Shown here: in pieces, positions 18,618 through 27,250 of the stretch | Layout: each line of letters begins with the position of its first letter | Position numbering within the stretch: position 1 is the first letter of the stretch | DNA from: Oxalobacteraceae bacterium | GTDB taxonomy: Bacteria > Pseudomonadota > Gammaproteobacteria > Burkholderiales > Burkholderiaceae_D | NCBI GenBank assembly: GCA_025352145.1 | Contig: JANXTY010000018.1 | Coordinates: forward strand, 1 to 64,000 | DNA length: 64,000 nt | Reading direction: 5' to 3' | Program-made: the position numbers and the translations under genes | The notes under the pieces: model-generated | Databases searched by the model: none | What the model saw: the letters and a program-made list of their open reading frames with translations, nothing else | What the model was told of the DNA's origin: nothing

Positions 18618-20030
18618 ATGACTTTTGAAGCACTTGGTCTACACACCTCCATCCTTAAAGCACTAACCGAAGCCGGCTATACAAAACCGACTGGCGTGCA
18701 GTTGCAAGCAATTCCTGCGGCCATAGGAGGCCGGGATTTGTTGGTTTCCTCGCAAACCGGCTCTGGAAAAACAGCCGCATTCATGTTACCGGCACTACAC
18801 AAATTCGTCTCCACCGAGCAGCAAACAGTGGCAGCTACCAAAACGCCAAATCAGGAAAATCAATCGGCCCGCGCACGAGGAGATCGTCCCCGCTTTAAAG
18901 CTGCCCAGCCAAAAATGCTGGTATTAACGCCAACGCGCGAATTGGCTTTACAGGTAACCACAGCTACCGATAAATACAGCTCACAAGCACGGCGTATCAA
19001 AGCTGTGTCCATTCTGGGCGGCATGCCTTACCCGAAACAAATGCAATTACTGGCAAAAAATCCAGAGATTCTGGTGGCAACTCCAGGTCGCCTGATCGAT
19101 CACATGGAATCAGGAAAAATAGATTTCTCACAACTGGAAATCTTGGTACTGGACGAGGCTGATCGCATGCTCGACATGGGCTTCATCGATGACATCGAAA
19201 AAATCGTCGCGGCCACCCCTGAATCCCGTCAGACCATGCTGTTCTCCGCTACGCTGGATGGCGTTGTCGGCAACATGGCCAAACGTATCACCCGCAATCC
19301 ACTGGTTATTCAAATCGCTGGATCGGCAAGCAAACATGAAAACATTCAACAACGTGTGCATTTCGTCGATGATCTTTCCCATAAAAACCGCCTGCTGGAT
19401 CATTTATTACGCGATACAACATTGGATCAAGCTGTCGTATTTACAGCAACCAAACGTGATGCAGACACCATTGCCGACCGCTTAAATATCGCTGGCTTCT
19501 CCGCTGCTGCCTTGCATGGCGACATGCACCAAGGTGCCCGCAACCGCACGCTTGACGGCATGCGTCGTGGTCAGGTCAAAGTCTTGGTTGCTACCGATGT
19601 CGCTGCGCGCGGTATCGACGTTCCAACCATTACCCACGTATTCAATTACGATCTGCCTAAATTCCCGGAAGACTACGTACATCGCATTGGCCGTACCGGC
19701 CGCGCTGGTCGTAACGGCCTTGCTATTTCACTCGTCAATCATGCTGAAAGCATGAACGTTAAACGAATTGAACGCTTTACCAAACAATTGATTCCAGTCG
19801 ATGTCGTCGAAGGTTTTGAGCCAAAGAAAACTGCCTCCGCACCAAGGTCGGGCCAACGTCCAGGTAACTGGAAACCAGGTGACAATCGTAGTGCGCCAAG
19901 CAAGCCCGGCCAGCGTACCTTCAGCAAACCTGCAGCGCCACGTAAGGATGGAGGTAGCGGTGGTTACAAAGGTGCAGACTCACGTACCGGAGACACCGGC
20001 AGTGCACGCCGTTCTTATGGGGATCGCTGA
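18618..20030 (+). CDS. rhlE: DEAD-box ATP-dependent RNA helicase, RhlE-like
   Basis: An RNA helicase of about 470 residues acting in RNA remodelling or ribosome assembly. Motifs in order: Q-motif GVQLQAIPA, Walker A SSQTGSGKTAAF, PTRELALQV, TPGRLIDHM, DEADRMLDMGF, FSATLD, and VATDVAARGID, HRIGRTGRAGR in the second RecA domain. The tail after about residue 400 is basic and rich in Gly, Ser and Pro, as in RhlE. The ATG at 18618 begins MTFEALGL, the family N-terminus; an upstream in-frame ATG at 18579 would add 13 residues. A strong terminator follows. Confidence 0.94.
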   Translation: MTFEALGLHTSILKALTEAGYTKPTGVQLQAIPAAIGGRDLLVSSQTGSGKTAAFMLPALHKFVSTEQQTVAATKTPNQENQSARARGDRPRFKAAQPKMLVLTPTRELALQVTTATDKYSSQARRIKAVSILGGMPYPKQMQLLAKNPEILVATPGRLIDHMESGKIDFSQLEILVLDEADRMLDMGFIDDIEKIVAATPESRQTMLFSATLDGVVGNMAKRITRNPLVIQIAGSASKHENIQQRVHFVDDLSHKNRLLDHLLRDTTLDQAVVFTATKRDADTIADRLNIAGFSAAALHGDMHQGARNRTLDGMRRGQVKVLVATDVAARGIDVPTITHVFNYDLPKFPEDYVHRIGRTGRAGRNGLAISLVNHAESMNVKRIERFTKQLIPVDVVEGFEPKKTASAPRSGQRPGNWKPGDNRSAPSKPGQRTFSKPAAPRKDGGSGGYKGADSRTGDTGSARRSYGDR

Positions 20031-20061
20031 TCGGAAATTACTGGATTAAGTAAAAATAATT

Positions 20062-20094
20062 AAAAGCCGCCAAATTTTTCTGGCGGCTTTTTTA
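20062..20094 (+). terminator. Rho-independent terminator after rhlE
   Basis: GCCGCCA and TGGCGGC form a seven-pair stem around an eight-base A/T-rich loop, followed by six T. It ends the helicase transcript. Confidence 0.93.
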
Positions 20095-20234
20095 TTAAAT
20101 GAATGGGCACAAAAAATCGCGGGCAAGTAGACTAATGGCCAGTCAAGCTGAGGACTCAGTTTTATTGACGAAGAATAAGAAAATTTGCGGTACAGTTAGC
20201 AGATAATATTGAAAACAACTTTCTCGAGAGTGCG

Positions 20235-20723
20235 ATGAAAATTAATTTTACGAAAAAAGAATATCGGGATCTGATTGATATTTTAGAACTGGCCGAGTGG
20301 GTGCTGCATGCGCACGTAACAGACCGGGAGGATACCAAAAAATATCGGGATCTTATTCAAAAGATTTTTGCCAGCGCTAAAGAAATGGATTGCGGAGAGT
20401 ATATTCAGTTCATTCCTAAACTAGGTGCCTATTACCCAACCAAATTGTATGAAGATTCCTCTGACACCATGCGCAATATTGAGCAGTTCCAAGAAGACTC
20501 ATTCTGGGAAGAATTGATCGCCAAGTTAGCGGAACGAGATGCTGCACGGCGCCTGGCACCGAAGCGCCTGGGCGACTTAAACTTTGAAGAACTATATAAC
20601 GAGCTCACCATCGATGAAGAAAAATGGGCGCAAGAATTTGAATCCAATGGCATTGAGCGACTTGAGCTAAACGATACACAAGCACCGTCAGAAATTGTCC
20701 TAAACAAAATTGCACTCCATTAA
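20235..20723 (+). CDS. hypothetical acidic protein, 162 residues
   Basis: I do not recognise this family. The protein is acidic, without signal peptide or membrane segment, and looks helical: FTKKEYRDLIDILELAEWVLHA, then a DREDTKKYRDLIQKIF stretch and a Glu-rich end (LTIDEEKWAQEF). Codon use is like its neighbours. The preceding bases have GAG about seven bases before the ATG. It lies 35 bases before selD and on the same strand, so it may share its transcript, but nothing visible ties it to selenium. Confidence 0.75.
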   Translation: MKINFTKKEYRDLIDILELAEWVLHAHVTDREDTKKYRDLIQKIFASAKEMDCGEYIQFIPKLGAYYPTKLYEDSSDTMRNIEQFQEDSFWEELIAKLAERDAARRLAPKRLGDLNFEELYNELTIDEEKWAQEFESNGIERLELNDTQAPSEIVLNKIALH

Positions 20724-20758
20724 CCCCGGTCTTTGCATAAATTCGGGAGACCCTCACC

Positions 20759-21817
20759 ATGACCGTATCGGCCAATCAAAAAATTAAACTTACCTCGTTT
20801 TCCCACGGAGGGGGTTGCGGCTGTAAAATCGCACCCGGCATATTGGCCGAAATATTAAAAAATTCCAATGGCTTCCCAGTGCCAAAAGAACTGATGGTCG
20901 GTATAGAAACCGCCGATGACGCTGCGGTCTATCGACTTAATGACGAACAAGCGCTGATCGCCACAACCGATTTTTTTATGCCTATCGTCGACGATCCATA
21001 TGATTTCGGGCGCATTGCAGCAACAAATGCGATATCCGATGTGTATGCGATGGGTGGTACGCCGATTATGGCGCTCGCATTAGTCGGCATGCCCATCCAT
21101 AAGCTACCGATCGAAATGATCGGTCAGATTATCCGTGGTGGCGAATCGGTCTGCGCCAAGGCAGGCATACCCATCGCAGGCGGGCACACCATCGATTCTG
21201 TCGAGCCAATTTATGGGCTGGTCGTCCTAGGTCTGGTACATCCGTCCAAGGTCAAACGCAACGCCGATGCACTGGCCGGAGACATCCTTATTCTCGGCAA
21301 GCCCCTGGGCGTTGGCATAATGTCTGCGGCATTAAAAAATGGCGCGCTGGACGCAGAAAGCTATGCCGCAATGATAGCCAATACCACCCAGCTCAATAAG
21401 CCTGGCCAAACCTTATCCGGCCTACCAGAAGTACACGCCATGACCGATGTAACAGGGTTCGGATTACTAGGACATTTATTGGAACTGGCCCGGGGATCTG
21501 GACTGCACGCCAAACTGCACATGTCTCACATTCCATTTCTACCTGGCGTTCAACAACTAGCAGAGAATGGTTTTGTGACAGGGGCATCAGACCGCAACTG
21601 GGCCGCATATGGCCATGACGTCAGTCTGGCTGACGTCATCACACCCACACAAAAAATGCTGCTGACAGATCCTCAAACATCAGGCGGACTGCTGGTTTCT
21701 TGTGCTCGGGAAGCAGTAGAAAAAGTACTGGCTTTGTTTGCAAGCGAAGGATTTTTGCATGCTGCAGTCATCGGCGAAATGTCTGTAGGGGCCACCGGAA
21801 TAGAAGTGTCCGCGTGA
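20759..21817 (+). CDS. selD: selenide, water dikinase (selenophosphate synthetase)
   Basis: Makes selenophosphate, the selenium donor for selenocysteine and selenouridine. 352 residues, complete. The active-site stretch is SFSHGGGCGCKIAP (about residues 13-26); the catalytic position is Cys, encoded by a normal codon, so this is not a selenoprotein. GRIAATNAISDVYAMGG and DVTGFGLLGHL are family landmarks. The other selenium genes (selA, selB, selU) are not in the window, so the use of its product here is unknown. A perfect 10-bp inverted repeat lies inside the coding region (21615-21639). Confidence 0.96.
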   Translation: MTVSANQKIKLTSFSHGGGCGCKIAPGILAEILKNSNGFPVPKELMVGIETADDAAVYRLNDEQALIATTDFFMPIVDDPYDFGRIAATNAISDVYAMGGTPIMALALVGMPIHKLPIEMIGQIIRGGESVCAKAGIPIAGGHTIDSVEPIYGLVVLGLVHPSKVKRNADALAGDILILGKPLGVGIMSAALKNGALDAESYAAMIANTTQLNKPGQTLSGLPEVHAMTDVTGFGLLGHLLELARGSGLHAKLHMSHIPFLPGVQQLAENGFVTGASDRNWAAYGHDVSLADVITPTQKMLLTDPQTSGGLLVSCAREAVEKVLALFASEGFLHAAVIGEMSVGATGIEVSA

Positions 21818-21956
21818 CTAATATCGCACAAAGTTCTGGGATGCAAAGTATTGCCAGGCTTTTTTAAGGCTCCTTCCATCCACGGCAACACGGATGTCGG
21901 CAACGGCTGAGTGCTTAAGATAAGCTACAATAACGCATCATTTTTCCTCAAAAATC

Positions 21957-22751
21957 ATGCGCCAATATCTCGACTTCATGCGCCATGTCTACGAACATGG
22001 CAGCGACAAAACCGACCGTACCGGCACCGGCACTAAATCGGTATTCGGTTATCAAATGCGCTTTAATCTGCAAGAGGGGTTTCCTTTGGTGACAACCAAA
22101 AAACTTCATCTGAAATCCATTATTCATGAATTGATCTGGTTTCTGGCAGGCTCAACCAATATCCACTATTTAAAAGAGAACGGCGTCTCTATCTGGGACG
22201 ACTGGGCCGATCCTCAAGGCAATCTAGGACCGATCTATGGTTACCAGTGGCGCAACTGGCCCGCCCCCGACGGTAAGCACATCGACCAGATTGCCCAAGT
22301 GATGGAGCAGATTAAACACAATCCCGATTCGCGCCGCATGATCGTATCAGCGTGGAATGTGGCTGACATCCCCCAGATGAAATTACCCCCCTGCCACGCA
22401 CTGTTTCAGTTTTATGTGGCCGATGGAAAATTGTCCTGCCAGTTATATCAACGTAGCGCCGACATCTTCCTCGGTGTGCCATTCAATATCGCTTCCTATG
22501 CGCTGCTCACGCACATGATGGCACAGCAAGCGGGTTTAGCCGTAGGCGACTTTATCTGGACCGGCGGTGACTGCCATTTGTATTCCAACCACATCGATCA
22601 AGTGCGAGAGCAATTGTCGCGCGCACCGTTAGCGATGCCAATACTCTCCATCAAACGCCAGCCCGATTCCATTTTCGGTTATCAATTCGATGACTTCGAC
22701 ATTCTCAGCTACGCCTCGCATCCCCACATCAAAGCCCCGGTAGCCGTCTGA
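21957..22751 (+). CDS. thyA: thymidylate synthase
   Basis: Methylates dUMP to dTMP using methylene-tetrahydrofolate. 264 residues, the E. coli length. Signatures: [17 protein letters not shown] (folate/nucleotide site), [15 protein letters not shown] with the nucleophilic Cys, [20 protein letters not shown] and the C-terminal KAPVAV. It ends two bases before folA begins, a coupled pair that regenerates folate after dTMP synthesis. Confidence 0.97.
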   Translation: MRQYLDFMRHVYEHGSDKTDRTGTGTKSVFGYQMRFNLQEGFPLVTTKKLHLKSIIHELIWFLAGSTNIHYLKENGVSIWDDWADPQGNLGPIYGYQWRNWPAPDGKHIDQIAQVMEQIKHNPDSRRMIVSAWNVADIPQMKLPPCHALFQFYVADGKLSCQLYQRSADIFLGVPFNIASYALLTHMMAQQAGLAVGDFIWTGGDCHLYSNHIDQVREQLSRAPLAMPILSIKRQPDSIFGYQFDDFDILSYASHPHIKAPVAV

Positions 22752-22752
22752 C

Positions 22753-23238
22753 ATGGCCCAATTAACCATCATCGTGGCCACCGATAACCGTGGTGGCATC
22801 GGCATCAGAAACACGCTGCCCTGGCGTCTGCCAGAGGATCTAGCGCATTTCAAGCGCACCACTTCCGGGCACCCGATCATCATGGGGCGCAAGACTTTCG
22901 ACTCCATAGGTAGAGCCTTACCCAATCGACGCAATATCGTCATCACCCGTAATCCCACTTGGTCACACGAAGGCGTCGAAGTCGTCGACTCCATTCAGAA
23001 CGCCATTGCATTAACTAGCGAAGCCGATGCCTTTATCATTGGGGGCGCGCAAATTTATGCTGAGGCTCTGCCCCATACCCGACGCTTGATCATCACAGAA
23101 ATCAAACAACATTTTGACTGCGACGCATTTTTTCCGGCGATTAGCAAAACACAATGGAAAGAAGTCGCACGTGAGCAAGTACATTCCAACAGCAACGATC
23201 TCGATTATGCATTCGTCACCTACGAACGCATCACATAA
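22753..23238 (+). CDS. folA: dihydrofolate reductase
   Basis: Reduces dihydrofolate made by ThyA back to tetrahydrofolate. 161 residues of the chromosomal type: IIVATDNRGGIGIRNTLPW at the N-terminus, RLPEDLAHFKRTTSGHPIIMGRKTF, then FIIGGAQIYAEAL. The acidic active-site residue is Glu in LPEDLAHF, as in some proteobacterial enzymes (Asp in E. coli). Start lies two bases after the thyA stop. Confidence 0.96.
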   Translation: MAQLTIIVATDNRGGIGIRNTLPWRLPEDLAHFKRTTSGHPIIMGRKTFDSIGRALPNRRNIVITRNPTWSHEGVEVVDSIQNAIALTSEADAFIIGGAQIYAEALPHTRRLIITEIKQHFDCDAFFPAISKTQWKEVAREQVHSNSNDLDYAFVTYERIT

Positions 23239-23291
23239 GCGAAACGCAAACACACACCCCGCAAAACCGCCCATCATTCACAGGAGAACAC

Positions 23292-23921
23292 ATGTCAGAA
23301 CACGGTTTCCACGTACACGGCCCCCACGATCATGTAGTCGAACATGCAGCCCATGGCAGCGACGATTTTTCTGGCAAGATTGCCGTGATGACTGCGATCC
23401 TCGCCACAGTCGGCGCAATGTTCGGCTATCAAGGTGGTGCCACCCAAAACGACGCCGCAATGCTCAAGAATGATGCTGCCATCAAAAAAACGGCAGCCTC
23501 GAATCAATGGAATTTTTACCAGTCAAAATCAAACAAACAAAATCTAGCCGAACTCGCGCTAGCCTTGCCAGGCATCGATCAGGAAAAATATAAATCCGAA
23601 GTACTTCGCTACAAAAGAGAAAAAGAAGAGATCAAAAAAGAGGCCGACAAACTGGAGGCGGAATCAATTGATCTGAACAGAAAATCGGACGAATCCATGC
23701 ACCAGCATCATCAATGGGCTTTAGCCACCACCGCTGAACAAATCGCTATTTCTTTGGCAGCCATCACCCTTCTCACCCGCAAAACCTGGTTACAGTATGC
23801 GGCTTACGGCATCGCCGCTATCGGCATTGTGCTGGGTGGTTTGGCCTGGATGCACGTTGATCCAATTAGCCAACTGGCGGAGCACACGCCCCCTGCTGCG
23901 GTAATAGCACCCACGCATTAA
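23292..23921 (+). CDS. DUF4337 family membrane protein
   Basis: A 209-residue protein matching the DUF4337 pattern: His-rich N-terminus (HGFHVHGPHDHVVEHAAHG), a first membrane helix (about 32-47, AVMTAILATVGAMFGYQGG), a soluble helical part with NDAAMLKNDAAIKKTAASNQW and a charged coiled coil (YKREKEEIKKEADKLEAES, about 110-128), then two more hydrophobic segments (about 148-163 and 170-190). Function is unknown. The clustering of His at the N-terminus hints at metal contact, which is only a guess. Ribosome site CAGGAG is good. Confidence 0.8.
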   Translation: MSEHGFHVHGPHDHVVEHAAHGSDDFSGKIAVMTAILATVGAMFGYQGGATQNDAAMLKNDAAIKKTAASNQWNFYQSKSNKQNLAELALALPGIDQEKYKSEVLRYKREKEEIKKEADKLEAESIDLNRKSDESMHQHHQWALATTAEQIAISLAAITLLTRKTWLQYAAYGIAAIGIVLGGLAWMHVDPISQLAEHTPPAAVIAPTH

Positions 23922-23935
23922 ATCTTTTTACAGAA

Positions 23936-23967
23936 GCTATAAACTCCAACATGCGGGAGTTTATAGC
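23936..23967. terminator. stem-loop between convergent genes
   Basis: GCTATAAACTCC pairs with GGAGTTTATAGC around a short loop. There is no strong T run on the plus side, so termination efficiency is uncertain. It lies between the DUF4337 gene and the convergent esterase gene. Confidence 0.6.
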
Positions 23968-24024
23968 TCGATGGAAAGATTAGGTATGATTCGTTTTTAA
24001 GATCTACCGTTTCACCCGCCCTTG

Positions 24025-25755
24025 TCAAGGTTGTACAAGTGACACGGCCCGGCCTTTATCCGATAAAAAAGTGGCGAGCGGATTCCCTTTAAGTCCCTTT
24101 AAGCCAACCACGACACGCTCAGCATTAAGTTTCGCACCAGCATCGGTGCTGTGCGTGCGCGGGTCTGCAAAAAGTGTATTCAATTTCTCGTCGTCTATCT
24201 TGCGATAGACATCTGTGACAAGCATGGTAAGGTCGATATAGTACACACCTGCTGCTCTCGCCACTGCTTCGTCCCACTCGGCGATGTTGGCAAATTCACG
24301 TCCATTTTCGGATTTACCCTTATGAGGGACTGGCGAACAAAGAATGACCTGAACACCTTTCGCCTTCGCATCCGAAACGAACTTCGCCATATACCAGCCG
24401 AAGGTATGTACCAGTTCCTTGCTACCGTCTGCCTTGGTGTCCTCGACGGTTTCGGGTCCAATGCCAGCGCCGGAAGGACGGCCTTTCGCTGCGGGGTCAC
24501 CAATGCGGCCACCATCATTGTGGCCAAATTGAATGATGACGATGTCGCCTTGCTTCAACTGTTCGGCTACTTTATCCCAACGGCCTTCGGTAAAAAAAGT
24601 GCGGCTACTACGTCCACCTATCGCATGATTGACGACGTTGATTTTGCTGGTATCGAAAAATGGAGCGATGCGTTCACCCCAGCCGAACATACCGTTTTTG
24701 CCGCCACTCTTTACGGTGGAATCACCCACAATAAAAAAAGTAGGTAATTGGGGATTAATAACTTTTTCCTCTACCACTTTAGAAGCATCGACGACGGGGC
24801 GATCATCTTCGGCCAAGCTACGGCCTTTGGGACTTAAAAAAGCCAGCAATGGGTGGTTCTTGAGTTTGTGAAGCCCGGTAATCACCAGTTGTGCATTCAG
24901 CTCGGCACCGGCAAGATTAGTATGAGTATGCTCATCAGGCGTCACAGTAGGAAACAGCTTCATCACTGCATCGTGGCCAAGTTCATCATATTTATTGGCG
25001 GCCAACTCATTGAGATCGATAAAGCCGACCTTTTCCTGACGCGCAGCTTCCTCTGCCCAACCACCGTAAGTGCCTTTAGCCCGCCCCGCTTTTCCTGCAG
25101 CATCCCAGCCTTTGCGTGGGATCAATGAACAGATTATAGGTGTTGCACCCTTTGCTTTGGCATCGGCGACAAACTTACGCAAATACCACCCATAGGTATG
25201 TACAACCTCATGCTTCTTGGTGAGAAGATTGTCAATTTCTTCAGTCTCGTCCCCATTACCTTTAATGGTAGCGCGGGCACGGGTGGCATCATTGATGGCA
25301 CCCCCATCGTTATGACCAAATTGCATGATCACGAAATCGCCTGGTTTCACCAGCGCTAGCGTGCTCTCCCATTGACCTCCCGTCAAATAGGTGCGACTAC
25401 TGAGTCCACCGACAGCACGATTAACAACGTTAATTTTATTTTTATCGAAATACGCTGCAATCGGATTCCCCCAACCCCACTGCCCTTCGGCACCTTTACC
25501 CTGACCATCGTCTTGACCGTTGCGCACGGTAGAGTCGCCAATCAAAAATACAGAAGGCAACTGGGCGTTTGCCGGTACTGGCATCGGCACCTTGCCTTTA
25601 ACAGGGTCGGTATTAACTGCTGCAGGCAACGCGCTCTTAGCATTCGCAGGGGCGGAACTAACCGGGGTTGGCGATACGTTCGCGGAAGGAGATTGCACAT
25701 GGGAGCATCCGGTGCAAAAAAGAGCAAGGCTTAGCAATATTGATCGTGTCAGCAT
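24025..25755 (-). CDS. lipoprotein with two tandem CE12-like (rhamnogalacturonan acetylesterase) SGNH domains
   Basis: 576 residues. A lipobox-like LALFCTGCSHV places Cys near residue 17, so it is likely lipid-anchored. After a Pro/Ala-rich linker come two related SGNH hydrolase domains: the first with VFLIGDSTVRNG, NRAVGGLSSRTYL, MQFGHNDGG and DEHTHTNLAGA; the second with FFIVGDSTVKSG, NHAIGGRSSRTFF, IQFGHNDGG and RTHSTDAGAK. Each has its own Ser, Gly, Asn and Asp/His set, so both look active. CE12 enzymes remove acetyl groups from rhamnogalacturonan and related pectins. The rest of the pectin genes lie to its right. Confidence 0.88.
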   Translation of the reverse strand: MLTRSILLSLALFCTGCSHVQSPSANVSPTPVSSAPANAKSALPAAVNTDPVKGKVPMPVPANAQLPSVFLIGDSTVRNGQDDGQGKGAEGQWGWGNPIAAYFDKNKINVVNRAVGGLSSRTYLTGGQWESTLALVKPGDFVIMQFGHNDGGAINDATRARATIKGNGDETEEIDNLLTKKHEVVHTYGWYLRKFVADAKAKGATPIICSLIPRKGWDAAGKAGRAKGTYGGWAEEAARQEKVGFIDLNELAANKYDELGHDAVMKLFPTVTPDEHTHTNLAGAELNAQLVITGLHKLKNHPLLAFLSPKGRSLAEDDRPVVDASKVVEEKVINPQLPTFFIVGDSTVKSGGKNGMFGWGERIAPFFDTSKINVVNHAIGGRSSRTFFTEGRWDKVAEQLKQGDIVIIQFGHNDGGRIGDPAAKGRPSGAGIGPETVEDTKADGSKELVHTFGWYMAKFVSDAKAKGVQVILCSPVPHKGKSENGREFANIAEWDEAVARAAGVYYIDLTMLVTDVYRKIDDEKLNTLFADPRTHSTDAGAKLNAERVVVGLKGLKGNPLATFLSDKGRAVSLVQP

Positions 25756-26117
25756 GGGAAATGGTTCCGCTATAAAAAGTTTGGCTGAAAAATAATTCGG
25801 CGATTTAACTGGAACATCAAATATACAAGGGATGAGAAATATGAATTAAATCTAATTACCCTAAAGCAAGTATGCCTCAAGCTAGACATCGCAACAAGCC
25901 CCAGGATCAGGCTAGCGTAATACTCACCTGTTGGGACTCATCTGATTATCCTGCTCGTTTATCTGCGTTGTCACCAGAATCTGCTCAAATAAAACTGCCT
26001 TCATGTCAAAACATTCACAAAATATATATTTAAGATAATGGAAAGTGATTTTGTTTATATGATGCGACGCATCATAATTCAGCTCTTGGAATTTTAAACA
26101 TAATCAAAGGAAATAAA
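25756..26117. promoter_or_regulatory. divergent intergenic region with a 19-bp palindrome
   Basis: These 362 bases separate the tandem esterase gene (minus) from the DUF4214 gene (plus). No gene was found. TATGATGCGACGCATCATA (26058-26076) is a perfect palindrome around one central base, some 40 bases before the DUF4214 start, and looks like an operator for a dimeric regulator. AAAGGA precedes the ATG at 26118. Confidence 0.5.
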
Positions 26118-26951
26118 ATGATTGCCAGTACTAGTTTGTTAAATGGGTCCAATGAGTCTTTTCCCGGCGTGTATCTGAATGACATCGGTGATACGATGCC
26201 CTCCCATATTGATACCTTACAAATTCTTGATAGCACCCCCCTCATGGATTACAACGATATTGTCCAGGGTCTCTACATTTCATTTTTTGGTCGTCCTGCC
26301 GACAGCACTGGGCTGACCAATTTCGAGGCCGCATTTGCCACAATCAATGCACCTAAAGACATTCAAGTATTAGAAGCCGCATACAACACTGATACCGACA
26401 TCCAAAAATTAGTGGACAGTTTTGGTTCCAGCGCCGAATCAAAAGCTCTGTATAGCGGAGATACAAGCGACTTTGTGACCGCTATTTACCAAAATGTCCT
26501 CAATCGTGCGCCGGATGCTGAAGGGCTGGCCTATTGGGTCGACGCCATCGACCGTGGCGTATTGACCCAATCGCACGCATCGTTTTCGATCATGGCAGGT
26601 GCTATGGCTAACGGCACTGCGGAAGGTCTGATTGATCAACAGCTGATTGCAAAAAAGATCATGCTCGGGTCGGATTTTACTTCTGCAATCGATACGCCAT
26701 CTGAAGCAAACAGCTACAATGGAGACGCTGCTGCTGCCACTGCACGGGCAATGCTTGCCACTGTCACGCCTACCGCAGATCCGTCTACATTTAAGTCCCT
26801 CGTCGATGCCACGCTCGATTTTCTACAAGCGAATAATACAACGACAGAACCTGCACCAATCGGAAACGTTCAAGCCGAATCACACGGGATCGCGGTTGCG
26901 CTCATTGGGATAGTGGATCTCGCTGGAGTTGTAGCGCATCTGTCGCATTAG
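26118..26951 (+). CDS. DUF4214 domain-containing protein
   Basis: 277 residues. Two DUF4214-type segments are visible: DIVQGLYISFFGRPADSTGLTNF (about 49-70) and FVTAIYQNVLNRAPDAEGLAYW (about 120-141); the pattern ..LYxxxLxRxPDxxGLxYW is diagnostic. The domain occurs in secreted surface and RTX-associated proteins. No N-terminal signal peptide is seen, so export would need a type I system, whose genes are not here. The protein is acidic and rich in Ala, Asp and Thr. The C-terminus ends in a hydrophobic stretch (GIAVALIGIVDLAGVVAHL). Function is unknown. Confidence 0.8.
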   Translation: MIASTSLLNGSNESFPGVYLNDIGDTMPSHIDTLQILDSTPLMDYNDIVQGLYISFFGRPADSTGLTNFEAAFATINAPKDIQVLEAAYNTDTDIQKLVDSFGSSAESKALYSGDTSDFVTAIYQNVLNRAPDAEGLAYWVDAIDRGVLTQSHASFSIMAGAMANGTAEGLIDQQLIAKKIMLGSDFTSAIDTPSEANSYNGDAAAATARAMLATVTPTADPSTFKSLVDATLDFLQANNTTTEPAPIGNVQAESHGIAVALIGIVDLAGVVAHLSH

Positions 26952-27144
26952 CATTCGAACCGGGTGTGTATACATCGTTTTTCCAAAGTGGATGTAAGAC
27001 CAGATGCTCAATGTCGGGGATGCGATTTCCAATCAATTAATATTGGTTGGCATCCATTGTTACAACAGATTCATTGCGTTTTCGCCATTTGTAAGAAACG
27101 ATAGAGCGGCTGGTGAAAGCCGCCCCCCCCTGAAACTGAAAAAA

Positions 27145-27190
27145 GAAGCTTCGATTTAAGAATATTCGACGCTTCCTTTTATTTATTTTC
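27145..27190 (+). terminator. Rho-independent terminator
   Basis: GAAGCTTCGA pairs with TTCGACGCTTC with one mismatch, followed by CTTTTATTTATTTT. It would end the DUF4214 transcript; the A-rich left flank could also serve the convergent GH105 gene. The remainder of the roughly 300-base gap 26952-27250 shows no gene. Confidence 0.7.
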
Positions 27191-27250
27191 CGCCACATAA
27201 CGGAGCGATAATTTACTCTACCGAAATTGGTGTGACGGTAAAACGCCCAA

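Noticed and set aside
20759-21817. SelD as a selenoprotein with an in-frame UGA.
   Set aside because: The active-site stretch reads GGGCGCK with ordinary Cys codons and the frame has no internal stop.
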